DNA of 64,000 nucleotides from Stromatinia cepivora (lineage: Eukaryota; Ascomycota; Leotiomycetes; Helotiales; Sclerotiniaceae), in contig RCTD01000002.1 of the NCBI GenBank assembly GCA_014898415.1, positions 868,001 through 932,000 on the forward strand, written 5' to 3'. The translations under genes were made by a program, and so were the position numbers. Each line of letters opens with the position of its first letter. Position 1 is the stretch's first letter. The notes beneath the pieces were generated by a model, which did not search any database, had not been told where the DNA came from, and was given only the letters and a program-made list of their open reading frames with translations. Below, piece by piece: positions 12,131 through 23,500 of the stretch.

Positions 12131-13482
12131 GATAGGTTTAGTAATTGATTGTATTGAGAGAGTTATAGTAGGTAGGTATACTTAGTTGATATTGATATTG
12201 ATATTGATTTTATATATTATATGTAGGTTTTTATTTGTCGGGTTGGTGAGGTTGGTGAGGTATGTCGATATTGGGTGGATTATTGGGAGAGAGGGTGGTG
12301 AAGGTTGAGATTAGTAAGGTAGAGAGAGAGGGAGAGAGATTAGATGAATAGCAGGGGCGGAGAGAGGTAGGTATCCTTAGGAATCTAAATGATGAATGAA
12401 TGAGTATCTGAATATCTTTTGAGAGATTTTAAAAGATTTCGAATGATTTGTTTAATCGTGCCCTCCTATTTCATGATTTTGTAATGCACTTTTGCGTATG
12501 TATATATATATAAATCACCACACCAAATTATGATCTCGCCTCCTGAATTTGAAAATCGAGGAAGATGCAAGATGTAAAATGTTAAAAGTAAACTATTCTT
12601 CACTCCTTCATTGAATAGTTGGAGGGAGTAGAAGAAGGGATAGAAGAAGCAGTTGGGGAGAGGGTTGGTTGAAGATATTTTGAATTGGGGGTGGGGGAAG
12701 GGGAGAAGCGGAAGACCGTGGGGGGTTTTGGGTTCGAGGGAGCCGGAGCCTTGGGTGAGCGGCGGGAAGATATATATTATAGCTAATAGTTAGTGGATCG
12801 TAGTCCCGGAAAACTATGCTATAATACGTCTCGGAAAGGTTCTATAATACTTCCTTCGTCTTCTCCAGAAGTTATGCTATGCAATGATTTTTATGAATGA
12901 GATAGGCAAAACAGATCGATCAATGAAAGAATCAATCACAAATGAATATTGACACTGAACTAATCAAACAACCGACTCGGTAACACCAGAGTATAATATA
13001 GTCTGTAATGAGACCAAACTCTTTCATCTCTCCTTTCCAATCCCACCCTATCCTATCCAATCTCCGAAAGACTCCAATCCAAACCAACTCAAACTCCTCC
13101 ACTCCAATGAGATTACTCCGCCCATTTCATTCCACCCGCTTACTATTTACTTGCTTTTATATACAACAGGTTTTGCATTAAATCGCATTCAATACCCAAA
13201 CAAAGGCTTAAGATGAAAGTAGACACCCAGAAAACAGGCACTCCGCTCCAAACACCCCTTAATAGCGCCATGCTCAAATTCAAAAATATGTGTAACAATT
13301 ATTACGAAAGAAAGTGGGTATAGAAAGTAGGGATTGCTTGCATGCGAAAAGGTATAATGTGCATCAAAGAAGGGTTGTATGTGGGTGGAAAATTCCAAGG
13401 TTCAACCTAATGTTTGTAGGTATGTGATTATTCAAGATTCATTACTCGTATCAAAAGTTTCGTCTCCTCTCTTATATAAAAC

Positions 13483-15151
13483 CTAACCAGTGTGGTCTTG
13501 GTTATGCGGGCTATGACTTTCCTCCTCTGTACTTCCCATTGTCATAGGACTTCCTGGATCGACGTGAATGGAGGGCAAAGATCCTAATCGTAGACTAGGT
13601 AGTTGCGGGATGCCGCCAACTCCTCGAGTTGATCGTGTAGATGACCGTCTCTCGTCTCTGGGGAAAAGACCCGAATTTGTACTGCGGGTGCTTGCCCTTC
13701 TTTCCGTCATTAGCTCATCCACGTTTTGTGATCTTCTTGACCCCGCGCTCTCCAAACTTGGTCCTTCCCCTCTACCATATATCGGACTAGTATAATCAGG
13801 GGGAGGCTCCGTCATGTGATGTGGTAGAGCTGATGCCTCTGCTTGTGGTGAATCTAACGATACATTTTCATATCCTGGGGGACTACTCAAAGGAATATCG
13901 TCATGATCTATCATCTCAGGGCTACTACCAGCTCTATCCTCTTGATTATCATTCGAATCCTCAGGGCCACTAGAACGACGAAGTGGACTATCTGCTCGGG
14001 AATTCGCTCGAGATCTTGTAAATCTAGGAGAAGGCAGATCCGAATTCACCGTATCAATACTTAATACTGAACCTGCACTCTGATCTCTTCGATGATATCT
14101 GCTGCTCGCGGCCATACTTGCTGCATCGCCAAGTAACCCTTGTCGCTCACTCTCCTCACTATTCGCGCGTAATCGTGTACCGTCATGTCTCGCAACTCCC
14201 AAATCGCCATACGCAACCGATGAAACTGCTCGTTGGCGTTCTTTCTTGATCCTATCATGTTCTGCTCTCAGCTCATCGACAGTTGGTCCGGTAGCAGTAT
14301 TCGCAGGTCGAGATTGAAGTTCTCTTAGCGCAACATGATCGCCCCGTTCCCTAGCCTCTCTTCTTAATCGTCTCCTCTCTTCCCGTTCTTCGTTTTCGCG
14401 TCGTCTCGCAAGTCGGACCTGGTACAATGCCTCCATCTCTGCCTCTCGCTGTGACTCTTCTTCGTCAATAGTTTCCGGAAATTCTACAACGACATCAATG
14501 CCCCCTCGATCCCCCTCCCTCCCTAACACCTGCTCATTTTGTCCCGGTGTCATATTATAGGCTGGCAAAGTCATTACCGAGCGTATAGAAGCATTTCTAT
14601 CAACTCCTCCAGCGTTATTGTCTGCGGCATTTTCGACAGCAGTTCGGGCTGCATTATTAAACGATGAAGGCGGGCGATTGGAAAAACTTCTACCAACACC
14701 AGATACACCGGCTGCTCCTGTATATTCGTGAGGATCGTTCTGGTCTGGCAATTGATATTGATGAGCTTGTGGATCCCAATTCTCCCATGCCCTTTTCAAG
14801 AATACTGTTGGTATGTATTTGGGGTTTTTGTGCTTAATTCGAGTTCGACGGATGATATAAATTGCAAATAGCAATGCTAAAAGTCCGACTATTGTGCTTA
14901 CGATTGCCTACGTAGATGACCATTAGAACTAAACTATGAAATCGCGCGTAATCGTGAGTAACAGATGCCAGGGCACATACAATAAGATATGCTGGTCTGG
15001 TATCAGAGTCAGATTGAACTTGTTGCGAAGCCTGATTTGAAGAAGAATTGGCAGTGGAAGTGGCAGAATGATCCAGAGACGATGTTGTGGATGAAGATCC
15101 ATTGGTAGACAGGCCATCCTGCCGCCTTGACAGCCTACGGACAAGGTACAT
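13483..15151 (-). CDS. Single-pass membrane protein with long cytosolic tail
   Basis: Exons 14981-15151 and 13483-14907 (73-bp GTATGT..CGTAG intron) give 531 aa. Residues 1-57 are Ser/Thr/Asn/Gln-rich with many potential glycosylation sites. Residues 58-76 (AIVSTIVGLLALLFAIYII) form one membrane segment, followed by RRTRIKHK, so the long C-terminal part is expected in the cytosol. This tail has an FLKRAWENWDPQ piece, a very charged helix around residues 200-230 (ARRRENEEREERRRLRREARERGD), and a Ser/Pro-rich C terminus with PPDY and PPGY motifs of the type bound by WW domains of ubiquitin ligases. The layout recalls fungal membrane adaptors, but I do not recognise a named family. The intron joins the N-terminal segment in frame to the complete membrane helix, which supports the model. 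Confidence 0.78.
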
Positions 15152-16615
15152 CGTAGAACAATGATGGCAATCACTCGAAAAATGTTCTCCAGGCGCGATA
15201 CCAAAGCTCTCCGTGGAAGATTGGTCACCTCATTGAATTCTAAGATGACATCTGAGGGCTTTTTTCTTTGTAGAGATCTCGGTAGGCTGGGGTCGCGGGC
15301 GGCAATTGCGTGTTTTTTAGTCGCGCTGATAAGGATGATTTGAATGAGGCCTCGATCCTCCGGTTCTCGATATTCGATATTAGATTATTGAGTTCTATAA
15401 TGGTATAATATAAGGCCGGGCTGTGACACTGAATACTGAATCAGGAGAAGATACTCTCAAGAACATCACTTGAATTGAATGGATTGTATATACAAGATTA
15501 AGTTGGTGAATGGTTGGAGAGAGTGAGAGCGTCTCGTCTTCTTCTTTCATCCGAAATTCCCATCATATTTTGATTTCATTGGATGAACTACTTCTGCTGT
15601 TCAGAGGAACCCTTGTCGAGCGCCACTATGTATAAGTGGAACCTTACCTATCTATAAATCCCTTTTCTGTGTGCTTATTACGAGATCTCATAAATTGTAA
15701 TTGTAATATAATGTGTAATGAGTAAATAATTGTAAATGAAGCAAAATTCTTCTTGTATAAGGGTTTCAATGAATCAACATCAATCTAATTGTTTTAACAT
15801 AAGGTTATGTTGCCCTAAGACAAATAGTTTGGAGATTGGAGAGATTGGAGATTTCATCTACTCCACCCACTCTATCCAGGGGAAATATGAAATACACCCA
15901 GTTAGTTCTCCACCATAAGTTCGTATCAATCTCACACAAAGTTTTGTTCGGTAACCAAATTACGCTGGAGTTTTCGAGGTCGAGAATCTTGCCAGCATAC
16001 AAGCATGCACACTTATAAGTGGGGTGAACTGGAAAATGAGCCCCTAGATGTCATAAATATTGATTGATTTACCAGTAACTTGGAACTCGGTGATATATAG
16101 ATATCCCAGGTATCCTGAATTAATTTGATGCACAAAGTGACAGGTGTCGACTCGTTTGAGACAGTCGTTTCTTACTGAATTGGGATTCCACACCTTTTAG
16201 ATTCTATATTTACTAGTGTACTGCTGTTGCACAGTTGATTGAATGGCTATACTTAACTTTCAAGGGCTGTATCTCAAACAAAAGACCAGTGATTGCTCTT
16301 CAATGGAGCACATTCTGATTGTCGTGAAAGATCTAGTACTCTTGAATTATTAGAGTTGCATCTAGATACATCTGCTGTGAGGAACCCATTTCAAATATTT
16401 TGAAGTATGCAGGAGACCTCTATTCAATAGCGAACGATATTGATTGACACTGAGATCGCAAAATACCGCTAACAATTAATAGACTCGGATCGTGAGGGGC
16501 TGACATGCAATTGACGTGACGGACATGATATATCGCTAAATTCTGTATAAACGAGCGCGATGGATGCATCCCAAATACTTGTTATGATACAAGATATACA
16601 CCCAAATAGAGATCA
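15152..16615. other. Intergenic region, no gene seen
   Basis: AT-rich sequence upstream of the membrane-protein gene and downstream of the mS26 gene. Only short chance frames of about 60 codons are present. No repeat array or RNA gene was recognised. Confidence 0.5.
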
Positions 16616-17521
16616 TCAAAAGTCCATCTTTCCACCTGTCAATTCCTCTGCTATGAGCTGCATTCTATCTCCAGTGATAACAGCAGGATGTCTGTATTTT
16701 TCCACGGTAGTCTTATGGGAATTGTTGACGCCTGCAAGCATATCCTGGACAGTAGGTGGTTTTTCGGATACCTCCCAGATATTTCTCTTGTCCGGCGCGT
16801 TCTTGTCGAAAGGAAACGTGAATATCTCATCAATCTTGGCGTTTAATTGCTCCTCTGTTGTGATGAATGACCTAGCCTTCATGTACAGCGTATGCAATGC
16901 ATTCTTCCTCTGTTGCTCTCTTTCGGCTTCCTTCATCTGCACCCTCAATGCCTTCCGTGCCAGCTCACTATCTCTCTCTGGATCTGGAACAAAGCCTACT
17001 TGCAGTTTCGACATAGCTTCCGTGATTGTGGGGTTCATCAGCCTTTCATCCTCCCGTTGGGGCGCCTTTAATCTTTTTTCGTTGGCCATTCGTTTCTTGT
17101 AACTCTTGTATGCGACTATGCGCTCCTGGGTCAATTTTCTCTTATGAAGATTCACTAACGCCTCTTTCAAATTTTCACGTCGCTGACTTGCTAGCTTATG
17201 CTTCCATGCAACCCAATCATTCGGATTTTTGGGGGGTTTCACCGGCTCGCGAGTTACGGAATCTAAGTACTTTTTGGAAATCTTGTCGGGCCCGCGATTG
17301 GGAAAAAGATTTCGTGGAGGTGGTAAAGTTCCCTTAATATCCCGGCGTCCTCGCGCGTCTGGCTGTTGAGTGGTAGGGATTTCGATGAATCTAGGATTTT
17401 CAGGACCGATGGCGCTACATGAGGGAGTAGTGGAGAAATTTCGAGATGAGATCGCAGTTGATTGAGTTGGCCTGCATCGTCCAATGAAGCCTAGAGAACT
17501 TTTCGACATGTTTGATGACAT
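16616..17521 (-). CDS. Mitochondrial small-subunit ribosomal protein mS26 (Pet123-like)
   Basis: An intronless frame of 301 aa. The first 45 residues (SSLGFIGRCRPTQSTAISSRNFSTTPS) are rich in S, R and T without acids, a typical matrix-targeting presequence ending in the common FSTTPS-like site. The rest is very basic and helical: GTLPPPRNLFPNRGPDKIS, then WVAWKHKLASQRRENLKEALVNLHKRK and a long charged helix to residue 230. This corresponds to the fungal mS26 family, whose yeast member is PET123, a structural protein of the mitoribosome small subunit. The family assignment rests on motif memory (the PRNLFPNRGPDKIS block) and helix pattern. It shares a 340-bp promoter region with NOG2, linking mitochondrial and cytosolic ribosome assembly. 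Confidence 0.72.
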   Translation of the reverse strand: MSSNMSKSSLGFIGRCRPTQSTAISSRNFSTTPSCSAIGPENPRFIEIPTTQQPDARGRRDIKGTLPPPRNLFPNRGPDKISKKYLDSVTREPVKPPKNPNDWVAWKHKLASQRRENLKEALVNLHKRKLTQERIVAYKSYKKRMANEKRLKAPQREDERLMNPTITEAMSKLQVGFVPDPERDSELARKALRVQMKEAEREQQRKNALHTLYMKARSFITTEEQLNAKIDEIFTFPFDKNAPDKRNIWEVSEKPPTVQDMLAGVNNSHKTTVEKYRHPAVITGDRMQLIAEELTGGKMDF

Positions 17522-17861
17522 TGTATTCGGCCAATACTGTATTTAACGGCGACGATGAATATTGAATTTGATTGAGAGAAAGTAGAGTGGGAAAATATTG
17601 GGCTTGCTATCCCGAGGTCATTCTAGCAAAGCAACTCGCCGTCCTCACCTCATAATCGAAGTTGATAAAATATCTTTGGTTAGTGGAAATATGTTTGGAG
17701 CTAGTGCACCAAGCCACACTTTAGCGCGACGCACATCAGCCATAGACCCCAAAAATCTCTAAAACTTTTTTTCTGAGCTTCAACAATTCCCATTTCCTCT
17801 TCTTCATACCTTTTTTTATCAACACAAAAATTCCACAGCGCGTTGCGCAACAATCATCAAA
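17522..17861. promoter_or_regulatory. Bidirectional promoter between mS26 and NOG2
   Basis: 340 bp separate two divergent start codons. A T-rich run at 17765-17815 lies close to the NOG2 start and probably marks its core promoter and 5' UTR. No specific factor site is claimed. Confidence 0.55.
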
Positions 17862-20199
17862 ATGGGTACCGGTAAGAAAGAAGCGGCCAGAAAGGTCAAG
17901 CAAGGGAAAGTAGGAGATGGCATGGCCAATGTTAAGACCAAGGGCGAGAACTTCTATCGGTATGCCTCTGCAGTTACCTCCCTTAATTCACGCCATGGAA
18001 CTGATTAATTCATAGCACTGCGAAGCAGGCCAAGACCTTAAATATGTTTAATGAAGGCAAAGCTCGACACAATGCTGCAGGAAAGGTTATTCAAGCCGCA
18101 ACCTTTCAAAGTCGAGAAACAAAGCCCGCACGAATTGAGCCCAACAGAAAATGGTTTACAAACTCGAGAGTCATTGGTCAAGATGCCTTGACCTCTTTCC
18201 GAGAAGCCATGGCTGAGCGAGCGAGTGATCCTTACTCGGTTTTGCTAAAGACTAACAAATTGCCAATGTCACTGATCCGCGATGGCCAAGGAAAAAATGG
18301 ATTGAAGCAACATCAAGCCAAGATGGCGGTCGAGGCGGCTCCATTCAGTGATACCTTTGGTCCAAAAGCACAACGAAAGAGAGTGAAGCTTGGCGTCAGT
18401 TCCTTAGAAGATCTTGCGGACGATAGCGTCAAAAGCCACGATACATATTTGGATCGCCTCGAACAAGCAAAGCTTCTTAGTGGAACTTCAAACGATCCCG
18501 AAGCCGTTGGAGAAGCTGCTGCAATTGACGATGGTCAAATCACCAGTGCCCGTGAAGCAATTTTCAGCAAGGGTCAAAGCAAACGTATATGGAATGAGCT
18601 TTACAAGGTTATTGATTCTTCAGATGTGGTCATACATGTTTTGGACGCTAGGGATCCTCTGGGAACTCGTTGTCGGACTGTCGAAAAGTACATCAAGGAC
18701 GAAGCACCGCATAAGCATCTGATCTTCGTACTTAATAAGTGCGATCTTGTGCCTACTGGGGTTGCCGTAAGTTTAAACGATTCATTCATCTGTCTATTCC
18801 CTTTTGCCCATTTTCTGCCCTTTTGTCCGCTCCATCGTTAAGTCAAGGCACCTTCTGCATTATGTGCTCCTCACAATGGAAGGAAGTCTGTTACAACTTT
18901 GGTAGATTGAGTTCATTCTCGCCGCTCTTGACCCTTGGGTCTTGAGTAGGCAGCTCACCGTCTTGGAGAGTCTGTCGCAAAGAGTTTGATGATGTTTCGT
19001 TTGAGTTGAAGTCCACTTCCTCTTTAGCTAGTGGCTTGTGGTGGTTTTCTTAGTAATGATTCATACATTTCACCGATTCACATGACACTATTTTTCACAT
19101 GCAATATATTTTCATGGCATCTGCTAATTATACTGCAGGCTGCCTGGGTGCGATCGCTCTCCAAAGATTATCCAACACTTGCCTTCCACGCGTCGATAAC
19201 AAATTCCTTCGGAAAGGGATCCCTCATCCAACTCCTCCGCCAATTCTCCTCCCTACATGCTGACCGCAAACAAATATCAGTTGGGTTCATCGGATACCCA
19301 AATACTGGCAAATCATCAATCATTAACACATTACGAAAGAAAAAAGTCTGCACAGTAGCCCCAATACCGGGTGAAACAAAAGTTTGGCAGTACATCACAC
19401 TCATGAAACGTATTTATCTCATTGATTGTCCTGGAGTAGTTCCTCCAAGTACTGCGGATACCCCACAAGATATTCTACTACGAGGTGTAGTCAGAGTAGA
19501 AAACGTCGAACACCCAGAACAATATATTCCTGCAGTTTTGAGTAAAACTAAACCCCAACACATTGAAAGAACATATGCTCTCAAAGGATACAAAAATCAC
19601 ATTGAATTCTTAGAGTTGCTCGCACGAAAGGGAGGAAGATTATTACATGGAGGCGAACCTGACGTTGATGGTGTGGCCAAGATGGTCCTCAATGACTTCT
19701 TGAGAGGAAAAATTCCATGGTTCACTCCACCTCCCAAACTCGAAGGCCCAGAGGAAACCGGGGTTGAAGGTCGAGAAGGTAGACTGGGCGAAATGCCACG
19801 GAAGAGAAAGCGGGATGATGCTGGTGAATCAGTAGCTGATATATCTGTTGGAGATGTTGCGTCAACGGTCGCGGCTGACGATGAAGATGATTCGTAAGTT
19901 CTCAAAGAAAACCTTACACGTCCAGATCTCAAACTAATATTCTTTGCAGATTCGAAGGCTTTGACAGCGATAACGAAGATGGTGGTGTTGAGCTAGATGA
20001 TGTCGCTGATGCTGAAACCATTGATAAAGCTTTCGGCATAGAGTCCGACGAGGAAAGTGAGGCTGACGATGCTGATGAGCCTGCCGAGGAGGAAGATGAC
20101 GCCGAAGCTGCCAACGAGCAACTTCAGAAACAGCTTTCGAAAGACCCAAATACCCCGAGGCGGAAACAGCAATCAAAGAAGAGAGGTCAAAAGACTTGA
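17862..20199 (+). CDS. NOG2: Nucleolar GTP-binding protein 2, 60S ribosome assembly GTPase
   Basis: Four exons (17862-17959, 18016-18766, 19139-19893, 19950-20199) give 617 aa. Nog2 is a placeholder GTPase on pre-60S particles that monitors maturation before nuclear export. The N terminus [15 protein letters not shown] and [14 protein letters not shown] are family hallmarks. The GTPase domain is circularly permuted, as in all YlqF/Nog2 proteins: the G4 motif NKCD (end of exon 2) precedes the P-loop GYPNTGKSS and the G3 motif DCPG (exon 3). The C terminus is acidic then basic ([11 protein letters not shown]). Introns 1 and 3 are both 56 bp, whereas intron 2 (18767-19138) is 372 bp, interrupts the GTPase domain between G4 and G1, and appears to host an H/ACA snoRNA. 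Splicing at GTTGCC/GTAAGT and CTGCAG/GCTGCC restores [16 protein letters not shown]. Confidence 0.96.
18831..19070 (+). ncRNA. snR191: Candidate H/ACA snoRNA in NOG2 intron 2 (snR191-like)
   Basis: In the first hairpin a stem (18846-18889) folds as AGGC, CCUUC, CAUU, GUG against CAC, AAUG, GAAGG, GUCU. It is flanked directly by AGUCA (18841-18845) and GUUAC (18890-18894), and outside these by a lower stem (CCA..GUU with AAC..UGG). The two flanks are complementary to the two sides of a UA dinucleotide in 25S helix 69 (GUAAC-UA-UGACU), the position modified in yeast as U2258. Exactly 14 nt separate the pocket from an H-box-like AGAUUG at 18904. The second half contains strong hairpins (18925-18946; GAAGU/ACUUC) and a UCAUU/AAUGA lower stem ending 14 nt after a possible pocket in ACA (19065-19067) plus 3 nt. 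Yeast snR191 lies in the NOG2 intron and guides U2258/U2260. The H box is imperfect (last A missing) and the second guide is unresolved; ends are approximate. Confidence 0.72.
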
Positions 20200-20575
20200 G
20201 GGCTTATGTAGCTAGAAATATATTAATGTTAATGCCAATGATACCCCCTTGACAACGCTTCCGGTGCCCCGCACGTGGAATGCCGATCGGTGCCTTGTGA
20301 ACTTCCTTAGCATAATGATCGATAGAATTGCGTATTTGCTGCAGATTATAGGTTTTTACATGCTTCAAGCGGACAGCGTATGTATTTATATGTGATGAGT
20401 ACATGACATACATAACATATCCCTCACAACTCTTCACCCTCCCCAGCACATTGTGCAGCGTATTGTCTATGCACCAAGCAGCATTTGTGCACACCATTAC
20501 ACTTTGTCAAAGTAAAGTCCCGCTTCATATCATCTACCTATCTTCCTAGTGTCGGACCTATCACAAAACCGGTGT
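20200..20575. other. Convergent 3' region of NOG2 and FAB1
   Basis: 376 bp between the two stop codons, presumably 3' UTRs and terminators of both genes. No other feature is recognised. Confidence 0.6.
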
Positions 20576-23500
20576 TCACGTCTCCTGCCCCATCTGCCTT
20601 GAGTCCCTCCTCGGTCGCCCATCCAGAGGTTGGTGCCAACTATTGGGCGCTGTTTATTTTTATTAGTAAATGTAAGATTACCAGGGGGCGAAGATATGGC
20701 TACCTTGAAGAATATATCTATTCATTGCTTCTCTGAAACGACTTTTGTATTCCTGTTTACATGTTAGACTACGCGATTGATGGTCGGAAAGGGAAAATTG
20801 AGCAAACCTTAGGTGAAGTGACGGTGGGACGATTGCGGCCACCACCGGCGAAGCCACGATCTAGTGGTTTTGGTTAACGTGAAATGGGCAATTGCTAGTT
20901 TCGGAGGGAATAGTACCTTTGATCCATGATTCTAATTTCTTGTCCCAGGTATAAGTACGGACCACATCGATGATTCCGACAACAAGTTCCTTTCGTGCCT
21001 TTATCATGTAAATAATTGATATCAAACCGGACTTATTTAGAGACACTCACCTCATCAACAGCTACCATTAGTGAATAGTCCATTACATCATTTCGTTGCA
21101 AGAAAAGCGTATCGTTGAAAATAGCAGATCGAAGAAGTTTCTTAGAGTGCTGTACGCAAATCAGTGATATGAAATTTGCATTAGTCTCACTTCACCTACC
21201 TCACGTGCAAAAAGAGGAGACTCATAGATGAATTCAACCATATTCTCATCCAGAAGTACCTCGTTTTGTTCTCCGGTAGATTGTATTTTTCTATTTCGCA
21301 TAGACCCTTTAAGGTCAAAAATGCGGGTAGGCGAACGATCATAAAATAGGTTCTCCATTACCAACACATCCCACTTAATTTCGGTCCCAGTAGCCGGATT
21401 TTTTATGACAATCTGGAAGAAGCCAAGCATTTTGGCAATGGCGGTAGGTAGCTCATGAAATAAGGCCTCGGAGATAATGTTGAAATAAGCGGGTGCAAAT
21501 TTGAGGAATGCCTGGGTTTCAATCGGTGATAGTTGCTTGAGGACCAGCCTGTCATCAAGTGTTTTCAAGAAGACGGATTTTGTTTTTCCACCTTTAGAAT
21601 CCCATTTCAAGCATCGTGATAGCGATTCCACGATTCGATCTGCTACTCCGCACTTCCTTCGCACAGCATCAAACTGCTCCGCAAAGAAAATTTTGCATTG
21701 CATCCTTGCCGAGGAATCGACAAAAGAGTACGCGAGATGAGTACCAGTGGCACGGAGTAATGAAGTTTCGACCTCTGCTTGATTGATACCATCTTCACAA
21801 ATATCTGGTGTATCACTTGTGAGCATAGAATCATGCTCTTGAGGTTTTGCGCTGACTGGACCTTGTATTCGAAGATCATTCAACTTAGCTCGATAATGTT
21901 CCGATGACAAGGTGAAAGCTATCAGCGAGCTTGGTTCATCCTCTCTAATGATGACATCTGAATCAACGAAGATATGTTCACCGGCATTGATGGGATACTC
22001 AAGTTGAGTCCAGCCACTGGCAGATCTTTCCGCCCAAAAGTTAGTCAACATCTTCATAAGACTAGACTTTTCATGCTTGGGTATCTCCAGCGGAAGGTCG
22101 GCATCTGGTTTGCCCGCGCGAAGTGATTCAGCTAACTCCTGCGCACCTGGCAAAAGATCACCAAGCAAAGAATGGTCTGCATCGCTGGCAACCCCTTCAT
22201 CGTCAGAACCAGTTTGGCTGAAGTTTTGATGACTGTCATCAGCTTCGGCATCAGCAATAGCTCCTCCAATGGCTGCAGAGGCGTCATTTGGTGAGTTCGG
22301 CTGGGTCTCGATACTAGAGGGCTCCATGTTAAGTTCGGCAAGCCCTTCAGTCATGCTTGTAGATTCTGTATTAATATGCGTGGGTTCGGCGTCTAAAGGA
22401 ACTTCATCGGGGGGTCCGCGCTCCTCGACAGCTTCATTAATATCCTTATATATCTCGACAATGGGCTTGGAAGATGCTTTGGGGAAAGCTCTCGATTGTG
22501 TGACTCTTGCTGCCATTCGTCTCCTGTCTCGTAGACGTTCTTTCTCAAACTCTCTACTCAGCTGTTCAAAATGTTTCGCCAGCGTCGTAACTTTAGACTC
22601 CTTTCGTTTCGGTTGCACAGATCTTGGAATGAAGGAGTGTCCTGCCTTACGATTTTGTTTCAGGGAGCCCAGGCCCAACCTTTCCGAGAGTCTCTTATCA
22701 GTGGGTTTCACAGGCTCCGCTGTAGACGACTTCAAAGGTTCAAGCAATGGGATTTGGGAGTCACTAGACTTGCGAGTATCTCCCAGCCGATGGTATGCCT
22801 TGCTAGAAATCGGCTGCATGCGACGTAATGTATTTGCAGGCTGCGACTGGGTACGATTGAGAGGAGGCGAAGCACCACTACGACGCGAGGTTGTACGTTC
22901 CGTCGGCCTTGGAATACCAGAAGCTTCAGACTGTAACTGACCATGTTCAACGGAAAATGATTGGTTTGCTCTGCGTAGTCTCTCAATTTTCTCGGATAAG
23001 GTTGCTTCCAAAGGCGTTGTCGGGATATCCACATCTGGAGGACTCTCTATTTCAGATGGACTCGATGTGAGGAAGTCAGACGTATCTGCCGGTGTTAGTG
23101 TTTCTGAGGCAATCTGCTGATCTGCGGTCTCTGGAATAGCGAGATCAAGATGCTCAACTCCTTCGTGTCGAGGCATCTGAATTGGGTCCTCGGTCATTGG
23201 TGATTGGGTCCTATCGGGGGGCTGTGAATTTACCGTTGTCAGATCTGCGACTAAATTGTCGTCGACGACTGTGGGGTGACCTTCTGGTGATTCTTCTGTA
23301 TCCGGACTTGGTTCTAACGTCGCCTCTGGTGGTGATGGGATAATGGATTTCTCTTCGGCATCAGACAATGGTTCATTTGTCTCTACAGACACCAACGAAG
23401 TTTGTGATTCATCTCGATCCATAAACATCTTCCTGAGTTGGAGTGCGGCAAGGCGGCGGATATCCTTTTCTGACGGAAAGAAGTTGCCGTCGAAATCTTG

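Larger units (their letters stand above)
11286..13482. other. Convergent intergenic region, 2.2 kb, repeat-rich
   Basis: It contains the 3' ends of two convergent genes and no supported gene. It holds a short (AAAGCA)n tract near 11514-11536, two 8-bp minisatellites (11706-11839 and 11983-12130), a (GATATT)n piece near 12187-12207 and purine-rich DNA at 12300-12770. Confidence 0.5.

Noticed and set aside
12725..12760. tRNA-like GGTTCGAGG string
   Set aside because: No acceptor stem or anticodon arm can be folded around it.
18966..19030. Second guide pocket for U2260 built from GAGAGU and UAGU
   Set aside because: The spacing to ACA (36 nt) and the intervening stem do not fit an H/ACA pocket.
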